This document shows, in pieces, positions 1 to 5,212 of a stretch of DNA of 5,212 nucleotides. Each line of letters starts with the position of its first letter. The stretch's first letter is position 1. Source of the stretch: Flavobacterium sp. (lineage in GTDB: Bacteria; Bacteroidota; Bacteroidia; Flavobacteriales; Flavobacteriaceae). Under the pieces are notes generated by a model. The model saw nothing but the letters and a program-made list of their open reading frames with translations. It was not told the DNA's origin and searched no databases. The stretch lies in NCBI GenBank assembly GCA_030150335.1, contig JASLGC010000004.1:1-5212 (forward strand), written 5' to 3'. The translations under genes and the position numbers were made by a program.

Positions 1-888
1 TCTTTGTTTTTGGGTGCAGCATTAGTAGGAACAGCAATTACAGTTGGAAACGTATTAATGCCAGCGTTCATTAAAAATAACTTCAGTAACAAAGTAGGTA
101 CGATGATGGGTATCTATTCTGTAGCGATGAATCTAACAGCAGCATTAGCAGCAGGGTTTAGTATCAGCTTAGGACGTATCACTAATTTAGGATGGAAAGG
201 TTCTATAGGAATATGGGTAGTGTTGTCATTATCGACAATTCTTATCTGGATGCCTCAACTTAAAAAGAAGCAAGAAGAAACAGTGAAAGGAGATTTTCCT
301 ATAGAAGAAAAAACAGTGAACCTATATAAATCAGGTTTAGCTTGGGCTGTAACTGTATTTATGGGAGTGCAGTCATTGTTGTTCTATTGTTTAGCAGCTT
401 GGTTACCTAAGGTTGCTCAAACCTGGGGAATGTCTATAGAAGACTCAGGATGGATATTGTCTTACGTTCAATTTGCTCAATTGCCGATGACATTTGCAGG
501 AGCAATTATTGCAAGTAAAATGAACAATCAAAAGCTATTGGCAGGAATAGTAGGTTTGTTATTTATCATCGGTATAGGAGGAATACTTATTTTCAAAACA
601 GAATACATCGTATTGTGGTGTGTATTGATTGGAGCAGGAAGTGGATTAGCCTTTAGTTTATCGATGCTATTCTTTGTATTGCGTACTCGTAGTACAGTAC
701 AAGCAGCAGAATTATCAGGAATGGCACAAGCTTTTGGATATTTAATCGCTGCCTGTGGACCACCATTATTTGGAGCATTTTACGACTTTTCAGGAAGTTG
801 GATGACTTCATTCATATTCCTATTGGTAATGTCTGTTATCCTTTTAATTTCGGGAATTATAGCAGGAAAAGATACTTGGGTTAAGTAG
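1..888 (+). CDS. CynX/NimT-like MFS transporter, 5'-truncated by window edge
   Basis: Partial major facilitator superfamily carrier of the inner membrane. The reading frame is open from base 1, so the TTG at 4 is not a real start; the N-terminal roughly 100-110 residues lie outside the window. The visible 295 residues contain about nine hydrophobic segments, consistent with TM4-TM12 of a 12-helix MFS protein. A charged central loop at residues 85-105 (KKKQEE) separates the two halves. The stretch around residues 15-58 (GN near 16-17, MPAFIK at 20-25, KVG at 31-33, GIYS at 37-40, then an Ala-rich helix) and the GWKGS after it resemble the CynX/NimT/YycB group, whose members are linked to cyanate or 2-nitroimidazole transport. 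That family placement comes from remembered family patterns; the substrate is unknown. The frame is intact to TAG at 886-888. No terminator hairpin follows; the next gene converges on it. Confidence 0.85.
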   Translation, partial: SLFLGAALVGTAITVGNVLMPAFIKNNFSNKVGTMMGIYSVAMNLTAALAAGFSISLGRITNLGWKGSIGIWVVLSLSTILIWMPQLKKKQEETVKGDFPIEEKTVNLYKSGLAWAVTVFMGVQSLLFYCLAAWLPKVAQTWGMSIEDSGWILSYVQFAQLPMTFAGAIIASKMNNQKLLAGIVGLLFIIGIGGILIFKTEYIVLWCVLIGAGSGLAFSLSMLFFVLRTRSTVQAAELSGMAQAFGYLIAACGPPLFGAFYDFSGSWMTSFIFLLVMSVILLISGIIAGKDTWVK

Positions 889-891
889 TCA

Positions 892-1107
892 TTACGAAAA
901 GAATCGATTGTAAATCCATATCAAAGCACTAATTACCACAGAGACAATAATCATACTGGTAATAGGCATAAAGAAAGAAAAGCCTGGACGTTCAACGCGA
1001 ATATCACCAGGTAATCTACCAAACCAATTGAAGTTGATAGAGGTGAATTGCATTAATAAACCAATGATGACAATGATAATTCCGATAAAGATGATTGACT
1101 TTCCCAT
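892..1107 (-). CDS. DUF2905 family small membrane protein
   Basis: A 71-residue protein with two predicted transmembrane helices (about residues 4-20 and 49-67). They flank a short loop carrying the conserved GRLPGDI motif (30-36), followed by RVER and GFSFFMPIT. This architecture and motif are characteristic of DUF2905; the function of the family is unknown. The ATG at 1107 is chosen because the family normally starts with MG(K/R) directly before the first helix. The longer open frame to a TTG at 1131 would add eight residues with no family support. The TAA stop lies 3 nt from the stop of the converging transporter gene. The upstream neighbour on the other strand (FrnE-like gene) is transcribed divergently. 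A near-consensus -7 box sits only 5 nt before the ATG, so the message may have almost no leader. Confidence 0.87.
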   Translation of the reverse strand: MGKSIIFIGIIIVIIGLLMQFTSINFNWFGRLPGDIRVERPGFSFFMPITSMIIVSVVISALIWIYNRFFS

Positions 1108-1112
1108 AAGGG

Positions 1113-1120
1113 TAAAAGTA
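1113..1120 (-). promoter_or_regulatory. Possible -7 promoter box for the DUF2905 gene
   Basis: On the minus strand this reads TACTTTTA, one mismatch from the Bacteroidetes -7 consensus TAnnTTTG. It ends 5 nt before the ATG at 1107. No TTG is present at the usual distance of about 20 nt upstream, so the -33 element is missing or weak. If used, transcription would begin at or very near the start codon. Confidence 0.35.
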
Positions 1121-1198
1121 CAAAAAATCAATTAATAGTTTTTCTGAGGATACTATTTAAGGATTGTTAATTGGAGGTGGGAAACATAATATAAACCG

Positions 1199-1206
1199 TA
1201 TATTTG
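1199..1206 (+). promoter_or_regulatory. -7 promoter box for the FrnE-like gene
   Basis: TATATTTG is a perfect match to the Bacteroidetes -7 consensus TAnnTTTG. A TTG at 1171-1173 could be the -33 element, but the 25-nt spacing is a little longer than usual. Transcription would start around 1211-1213, giving a leader of roughly 40 nt before the ATG at 1255. An 8-nt box with two free positions can occur by chance in AT-rich DNA, so its placement in the divergent intergenic region is the main support. Confidence 0.5.
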
Positions 1207-1254
1207 AATAATAGTACTACATCAGTACATTGTATCACATTAAATAGAAACAAT

Positions 1255-1959
1255 ATGAAAGTTGAAATATGGTCGGACGTAATGTGTCCTTTTTGCTTTG
1301 TTGGAAAGAAACACTTTGAAAGTGCATTAGAGCAATTGCCTTTTAAAGACAATATTCAAGTAGAATGGAAGAGTTATCAGTTAGACCCTACATTACCAGT
1401 GGAAGGAGCTAATATGTCAACGAAAGAATATTTGGTAAACAGAAAAGGTATGCCAATGGAACAAATAGAAGGAATGTTAGCTCATTTGCAACAAGCAGGT
1501 TCTGCTGTAGGCATTGATTTTAGACAAGATATCGCTGTTCCTGTGAATACGTTTAGAGCACACCGTTTAAGTCATTTTGCACAAAAGGCAGGTAAAGGAA
1601 ATGAGATGGAAGAAGCGTTGTTCTTAGCTCACTTCACAGAAGGTAAAAACGTTGGTGATATTGAAGTATTAGCTACGTTAGCAGAAACGATAGGATTGAA
1701 CAAAGCTGAGGTTAAAGCATTTTTGGAAACAGAAGAGCAAACGGATGAGGTACAAAAAGACATTCAAGAAGCACAAGCAATCGGTGTATCTGGAGTACCA
1801 TTTTTTGTATTAGACAGAAAATACGGAGTATCAGGAGCACAACCAGTTGAGGCATTCGTAGAAGCGTTAACACAAGCTTACCAAGAAAGTAAACCACAAT
1901 TTGAAATGAAAGGGAATCAAGACGCAGGCGCTTGTGGACCGGAAGGATGTGAGATTTAA
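1255..1959 (+). CDS. FrnE-like DsbA-family thiol oxidoreductase
   Basis: A 234-residue thioredoxin-fold protein of the DsbA/FrnE family, predicted to catalyse thiol-disulfide exchange in the cytoplasm, since no signal peptide or membrane segment precedes the active site. The first beta strand (KVEIWSDVMC) leads into the CPFC redox motif (C11, C14). The helical insertion domain covers roughly residues 60-160 and includes NTFRAHRL at 98-105. The loop GVSGVPFF (177-184) carries the expected cis-proline P182 opposite the active site, and YGVSGAQP follows at 190-197. A C-terminal tail ends in CGPEGC (C227, C232), a second cysteine pair of CX4C type like that described for Deinococcus FrnE. The ATG at 1255 is chosen over an in-frame TTG at 1204, because the domain starts directly at MKVEIW and the TTG overlaps the -7 box. 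No clear Shine-Dalgarno is seen. The gene stands alone and ends in its own terminator. Its physiological substrate is unknown. Confidence 0.9.
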   Translation: MKVEIWSDVMCPFCFVGKKHFESALEQLPFKDNIQVEWKSYQLDPTLPVEGANMSTKEYLVNRKGMPMEQIEGMLAHLQQAGSAVGIDFRQDIAVPVNTFRAHRLSHFAQKAGKGNEMEEALFLAHFTEGKNVGDIEVLATLAETIGLNKAEVKAFLETEEQTDEVQKDIQEAQAIGVSGVPFFVLDRKYGVSGAQPVEAFVEALTQAYQESKPQFEMKGNQDAGACGPEGCEI

Positions 1960-1981
1960 ATCACACAATCAATAAATACAT

Positions 1982-2024
1982 AAAGGGCAATGAGATATTT
2001 AGTTTATCTCATTGCCCTTTTTTT
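1982..2024 (+). terminator. Strong intrinsic terminator after the FrnE-like gene
   Basis: A perfect 16-bp stem (1982-1997 paired with 2005-2020) with a 7-nt loop (TTTAGTT) is followed at once by T residues; the T run is 2018-2024. It lies 22 nt past the TAA of the FrnE-like gene. The A run at the 5' base of the stem is too short for confident bidirectional action. Confidence 0.93.
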
Positions 2025-2105
2025 GTTTTGAGAACGACAGAGTGGGACTTTTTCTGTTTATACTAAATGAAAGAAAATGGTTAATTATGATAAAGTGTTT
2101 AATTG

Positions 2106-2149
2106 GGTGCTCCCATAATGTAGGTGTAATTCTCCCAAAGTGCTCCCAT
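2106..2149 (-). repeat. Left array of four 11-bp units (inverted orientation)
   Basis: Read on the plus strand in 11-nt steps, this is GGTGCTCCCAT (2106-2116), a decayed unit AATGTAGGTGT (2117-2127), AATTCTCCCAA (2128-2138) and AGTGCTCCCAT (2139-2149). The last is the exact reverse complement of the right-array unit ATGGGAGCACT. Two units are good copies, one matches 8 of 11 positions and one is barely recognisable (4 of 11). The four-unit register therefore rests mainly on the exact 33-nt spacing of the two good copies. Confidence 0.7.
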
Positions 2150-2167
2150 ATATTTTCCATAGTTTTT

Positions 2168-2211
2168 ATGGGAGCACTACGGCAGCACTATGGGAGCACT
2201 ATGGGACCAAT
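2168..2211 (+). repeat. Right array of four tandem 11-bp units
   Basis: Four contiguous 11-nt units: ATGGGAGCACT (2168-2178), ACGGCAGCACT (2179-2189), ATGGGAGCACT (2190-2200) and ATGGGACCAAT (2201-2211). Units 1 and 3 are identical, unit 2 differs at two positions and unit 4 at two. Together with the left array it forms an inverted repeat around an 18-nt AT-rich centre. The best arm is a perfect 12-bp pair, 2139-2150 with 2167-2178. Confidence 0.88.
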
Positions 2212-2304
2212 CAGCATATCGCAAACATTATTTTTTGAAATCAGAATGAAAAAGTTAGTTAGCAATTGAAATTTAAATTGGTAAAACAGGTGTTTTTTAG
2301 TTAG

Positions 2305-2320
2305 TTACAACTTCTTGTAA
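2305..2320. repeat. Small perfect inverted repeat upstream of sbcD
   Basis: TTACAA and TTGTAA flank the tetranucleotide CTTC, giving a 6-bp stem about 83 nt upstream of the sbcD -7 box. It could be an operator half-site pair or chance; no T run follows, so it is not a terminator. Confidence 0.35.
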
Positions 2321-2402
2321 AGTGAATGAAATAGCGAGAATAGTTGCGAATACGAAAGTCCTATATTTAGCAAAAAGGTTTAGCAGTCAGATTATTTGTT
2401 CT

Positions 2403-2410
2403 TACCTTTG
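2403..2410 (+). promoter_or_regulatory. -7 promoter box for sbcDC
   Basis: TACCTTTG matches the Bacteroidetes -7 consensus TAnnTTTG exactly. A TTTA at 2379-2382, 20 nt upstream, sits where the -33 TTG/TTTG element is expected but lacks the final G. Transcription would start near 2415, giving a leader of about 20 nt before the sbcD ATG at 2437. Confidence 0.6.
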
Positions 2411-2436
2411 AATGCTCAGAAAATACAGACGAGAAG

Positions 2437-3654
2437 ATGGCATTGAAGATACTACATACAGCCGATTGGCACCTTGGAAAACGACTGGATAATTTTAGTC
2501 GTATAGAAGAACAAAGAGAAGTTTTAGAAGAAATTTGTGAGATAGCAGAAAGAGAAAATGTTGACTTAGTTTTGTTGGCTGGGGATTTGTTTGATGCTTT
2601 TAATCCACCGATTGAAGCAGTGGATTTGTTTTACAAAACATTGAAGAGATTAGCAAAGAATGGAGAGCGTCCTGTAATTGCTATTGCGGGAAATCACGAT
2701 AGCCCTGAGCGAATTGATGCACCAGACCCATTGGCAAAAGAATGTGGGATTTTCTTTGTTGGTTTTCCAAATGCAGAAATCGCACCTTTCAGTATTGACC
2801 AACAGTTTCAGATTACAAAGTCAGACAAAGGTTTTATAGAGTTAAAGTTAGATAGATATAAACATCCAATACGCATTGTTCATACCCCTTATGCCAATGA
2901 GGTTCGATTGAAGAAAGCGTTAAATGTAGATGATAAGAATACAGCACTGAACGAAGTATTGCAAGATAATTGGGCAGATGTAGCTGAAAAGTATTGTGAC
3001 AAGAAAGGAATCAACTTATTGATTTCTCACTTGTATATGATGAATAGAACAGGTGAAGTATTAGAAGAGCCAGATGGAGAGAAACCATTGAAAATTGGTA
3101 ACGCTGATATGATATACAGTGACATTATCCCATCGCAAATTCAATATACAGCTTTAGGGCATTTACACCGTGCGCATCAAATTGGAATAGAAGAACGCCC
3201 TGTGGTGTATTCTGGAAGTCCGTTGAGCTACAGTTTTAGCGAGGCAGGTCAAGAGAAATATGTGATGATGTTAAGTGCGGAACCTAAGAAACCGATTACT
3301 TACGAAAAAATTGCATTGACTAAAGGACGTCCTTTATCTCGTAAAAAGTTTGACAATGTGGATAGCGCTGTAGAGTGGTTGGTAGAAAACCCAACGCATT
3401 TAGTAGAGCTGACTTTGGTGAGTGATACTTTTTTACAAGCAGATGATATTAAGCGTTTGTATGCTTCTCACGATGGAATTGTTATGATTATTCCGCAGGT
3501 TTCTTTGGCTAAAAAACAAGGAGAACCGGAGTTAAATCAAGTAAACCTGGAGCAGGATATGAAAGACTTGTTTAAAGATTATTTTAAACAAAAGTATAAT
3601 GGACAGGAGCCAAATGAAGAGATTATGGATTTGTTTAAAGAGATTTTGAATTAG
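2437..3654 (+). CDS. sbcD: SbcD, nuclease subunit of the SbcCD (Mre11-Rad50) complex
   Basis: A 405-residue metallophosphoesterase, the Mre11-type Mn-dependent nuclease subunit that works with SbcC to cut DNA hairpins and trim blocked double-strand ends. The phosphoesterase metal ligands are all visible: DWH (D10, H12), GD (D50) in LLAGDLFD, GNHD (N86, H87), SH (H198) and GHLH (H242, H244). The C-terminal part from about residue 280 to 405 matches the position of the DNA-binding capping domain and the SbcC-contacting tail. Length is normal for the family (E. coli SbcD is about 400 residues), so the gene appears complete. The ATG at 2437 fits the family start, with the first beta strand (LKILHTADWH) beginning immediately. 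No clear Shine-Dalgarno is present. It heads a two-gene operon with sbcC, whose ATG follows the TAG after 2 nt. Confidence 0.96.
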   Translation: MALKILHTADWHLGKRLDNFSRIEEQREVLEEICEIAERENVDLVLLAGDLFDAFNPPIEAVDLFYKTLKRLAKNGERPVIAIAGNHDSPERIDAPDPLAKECGIFFVGFPNAEIAPFSIDQQFQITKSDKGFIELKLDRYKHPIRIVHTPYANEVRLKKALNVDDKNTALNEVLQDNWADVAEKYCDKKGINLLISHLYMMNRTGEVLEEPDGEKPLKIGNADMIYSDIIPSQIQYTALGHLHRAHQIGIEERPVVYSGSPLSYSFSEAGQEKYVMMLSAEPKKPITYEKIALTKGRPLSRKKFDNVDSAVEWLVENPTHLVELTLVSDTFLQADDIKRLYASHDGIVMIIPQVSLAKKQGEPELNQVNLEQDMKDLFKDYFKQKYNGQEPNEEIMDLFKEILN

Positions 3655-3656
3655 TT

Positions 3657-5212
3657 ATGATACCAATAAAACTGACGATAGAAGGGTTATACTCTTACCA
3701 GGAAAAACAAACAATAGATTTTACGAATTTAATTGAAGCTGGCCTTTTTGGAATTTTCGGAAAGGTAGGTTCAGGAAAGTCATCTATTCTGGAGGCAATT
3801 TCTTTTGGATTGTACGGAGAGAGTGAGCGCTTAAACAAACAGGATAAGAGAGCTTATAATATGATGAATTTAAAGTCAAAGCGTTCTGTTATTGATTTTG
3901 AGTTCTATAATTTTAAAGATGAAAAGTATCGTATTTACCGCGAGTTTAGACGTAATTCAAAGCGATTTGAAGATGTGAAACGCGGGGATGCTGTTTTATA
4001 TAGATGGCAAGATGGAATATGGATTCCACTTCCAGAGTTAAACATAGAGGAAGTAGTAGGGTTGAGTTATGAAAACTTCAAGCGTACGATTATTATTCCT
4101 CAAGGGAAGTTCAAGGAGTTTATCGACTTAAAAGGAGCAGACCGTACTCGAATGATGCAAGACATCTTTGGGTTGGAGCGCTTTGACCTTGGTAATAAAG
4201 CAAAGGCTATCTATGGTTCTGCCAAAGAGAGCATGAACTTGTTAGAAGGGCAACTGAAGAGTTTTGCACTTATTACAAAAGAAGAAATTGAACAAAAGAA
4301 AACACTTCATACACAAGAAGGTGAGAAGTTAGCTAAGGTTTCTACTCAGTTTAAAAAAGAGAATGAAGCATACCAAAAGTTGAAAGCCGTAAAAGACGAC
4401 TTTGAATTATTGGTAAGCAAGAAAACAGAGCTGACTCAGTTAGAAGAAAGTGTTCCTGAAAAACAAAAGCAAAAAGCAGAGTTAGAACAATACGAGCAAG
4501 TAGAGAAGGCGTTTTCTGTAAAGTTAGCAGAGCAAGGTACTATTGCTGTTAAGTTGAAATCAAAAGAAAGTACGTTTGTTGAGGTAAACCGCTATGCGGA
4601 GGAGTTACAACAAACGTTTGCAAAAGTTACTGAGGAACTAAAGGTTGCTCAAGAGCGTTTTGCAGGATTAGAGCATTTGAAGGCTGAACGCTATGAACTT
4701 GATTTGATTAAGGGAATTAAGTTGGCTAAGGCTCAAAAACAAGCTTTAGATGAACGCCGTGCGAAAGGAGAACTTTATGTTCGCAATGCTGAGAAGGCAC
4801 TTGAAGATAGTAGACAATTACACCTGACTAAAGAGAATGAATTAGCTACTGCAAAAACAAGCCGTATTGATGCTAATATGCTGATGGCGATTGACGGATG
4901 GTTCAATCAAAACAGGTTTATTCAAAAGGGAATAGAGGATACGCGTAAGAAGATTATGTCGTTGAATGAAGATATTCACGCAGTAGATAAGGATATTGCA
5001 GGCTTAAAGTTTAAGCATGTTGAACATTGGGAGCAGGAGATAGAAGGATTCAGAGGAAAGTTTGATAGAGAGCAAGAAGGTATTGAGGCTGAATTGCGCC
5101 AATTGAGTGTAGCACAACAATTAACGCAATATGCAAGTGATTTGCACCAAGGGCAACCTTGTCCTTTGTGTGGTTCTGCAGACCATCCTCATGTATTGCA
5201 AGGGACGGATGT
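3657..5212 (+). CDS. sbcC: SbcC, ATPase/coiled-coil subunit of SbcCD, 3'-truncated by window edge
   Basis: The first 518 residues of a Rad50/SbcC-type SMC-like ATPase, the partner of SbcD in processing DNA ends and hairpins. The N-terminal ATPase lobe begins at once (IPIKLTIEGLYSYQ). It has a Walker A at residues 35-43 (GKVGSGKSS; K41 and S42 are the nucleotide-binding residues) and a Q-loop at IIPQGKF (Q149). From about residue 190 to 495 the sequence is rich in Lys, Glu, Gln and Leu without Pro-rich breaks, as expected for the ascending coiled coil. A CPLC motif (C502, C505), followed by GSADHPH, is the zinc hook that dimerises two molecules. The hook marks the middle of the protein, so the descending coil, signature motif and Walker B lie beyond the window. 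No frameshift or stop is seen. The ATG at 3657 is 2 nt after the sbcD stop, suggesting translational coupling. Confidence 0.95.
   Translation, partial: MIPIKLTIEGLYSYQEKQTIDFTNLIEAGLFGIFGKVGSGKSSILEAISFGLYGESERLNKQDKRAYNMMNLKSKRSVIDFEFYNFKDEKYRIYREFRRNSKRFEDVKRGDAVLYRWQDGIWIPLPELNIEEVVGLSYENFKRTIIIPQGKFKEFIDLKGADRTRMMQDIFGLERFDLGNKAKAIYGSAKESMNLLEGQLKSFALITKEEIEQKKTLHTQEGEKLAKVSTQFKKENEAYQKLKAVKDDFELLVSKKTELTQLEESVPEKQKQKAELEQYEQVEKAFSVKLAEQGTIAVKLKSKESTFVEVNRYAEELQQTFAKVTEELKVAQERFAGLEHLKAERYELDLIKGIKLAKAQKQALDERRAKGELYVRNAEKALEDSRQLHLTKENELATAKTSRIDANMLMAIDGWFNQNRFIQKGIEDTRKKIMSLNEDIHAVDKDIAGLKFKHVEHWEQEIEGFRGKFDREQEGIEAELRQLSVAQQLTQYASDLHQGQPCPLCGSADHPHVLQGTD

Larger units (their letters stand above)
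2025..2402. other. Non-coding region between terminator and sbcD promoter
   Basis: No credible gene is seen in either strand. The only sizeable open frame (2012-2269) starts at a TTG inside the terminator and runs through the 11-bp repeats. The stretch contains the opposed 11-bp repeat arrays (2106-2211), an 18-bp near-palindrome (2263-2280), a small perfect palindrome (2305-2320), and two copies of AGTTAGTTA (2253-2261 and 2299-2307). Outside the GC-richer repeat units the sequence is strongly AT-rich. No tRNA, known riboswitch or transposase remnant is recognisable. Confidence 0.7.

Noticed and set aside
1108..1131. Eight-residue extension of the DUF2905 protein from a TTG
   Set aside because: The family starts at MG(K/R) before helix 1, and the extension overlaps the candidate -7 box.
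1204..1254. 17-residue N-terminal extension of the FrnE-like protein from a TTG
   Set aside because: The TTG lies inside the perfect TATATTTG promoter box, and the DsbA fold begins directly at the ATG at 1255. The extension has no family or signal-peptide character.
1167..1352. Minus-strand open frame opposite the 5' part of the FrnE-like gene
   Set aside because: It is an antisense shadow without domain features and overlaps a well-supported gene.
1712..1897. Minus-strand open frame inside the FrnE-like gene
   Set aside because: It is an antisense shadow; its Leu-rich composition follows from the opposite strand's codons.
2139..2178. Second intrinsic terminator
   Set aside because: The 12-bp inverted repeat has no T run after its 3' arm. 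The only T run (2163-2167) lies within the loop and the first base of the arm.
2106..2211. CRISPR array
   Set aside because: The units are 11 bp, contiguous and in two orientations. There are no unique spacers of 25-40 nt and no cas genes.
2102..2215. Insertion sequence or MITE with terminal inverted repeats
   Set aside because: The arrays are separated by only 18 nt, no transposase is present, and I see no flanking target-site duplication. A dispersed-repeat family remains possible but needs a genome search.
2012..2269. 85-residue open frame in the intergenic region
   Set aside because: It starts at a TTG inside the terminator stem and runs through the 11-bp tandem repeats. It has no recognisable domain and an erratic composition. 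It is best read as chance.

Overview
The window looks like core chromosome of a low-GC member of the Bacteroidetes, most likely a flavobacterium (Flavobacteriaceae). The grounds are AT-rich DNA and codon use, start codons without a convincing Shine-Dalgarno sequence, and perfect TAnnTTTG (Bacteroidetes-type) -7 boxes upstream of two genes. The gene content (CynX-type MFS carrier, DUF2905 membrane protein, FrnE-like DsbA protein, SbcD/SbcC) fits. The genus cannot be fixed from sequence reading alone.

Layout. 1-888 (+) is the C-terminal three quarters of a CynX/NimT-like MFS transporter cut by the left window edge. It converges, with only 3 nt between stop codons, on a small DUF2905 two-helix membrane protein at 892-1107 (-). 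A 147-nt divergent intergenic region separates that gene from a cytoplasmic FrnE-like thiol oxidoreductase (1255-1959, +), which ends in a strong intrinsic terminator (1982-2024). A non-coding stretch of about 410 nt follows. It holds the most unusual feature of the window: two oppositely oriented arrays of an 11-bp unit (2106-2149 and 2168-2211) that form an inverted repeat. Next come sbcD (2437-3654) and, 2 nt later, sbcC (3657 to the right edge, truncated just after the zinc-hook CPLC motif).

How the genes work together. sbcD and sbcC form one translationally close pair encoding the Mre11/Rad50-type nuclease-ATPase that opens hairpins and processes double-strand break ends. A -7 box at 2403-2410 is the likely promoter. 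The other genes are functionally unrelated single transcription units. No phage, IS, CRISPR, RNA gene or defence cassette is visible. The only candidate for something undescribed is the 11-bp repeat structure; whether it is an operator, a dispersed repeat or a structural element cannot be decided from one copy.
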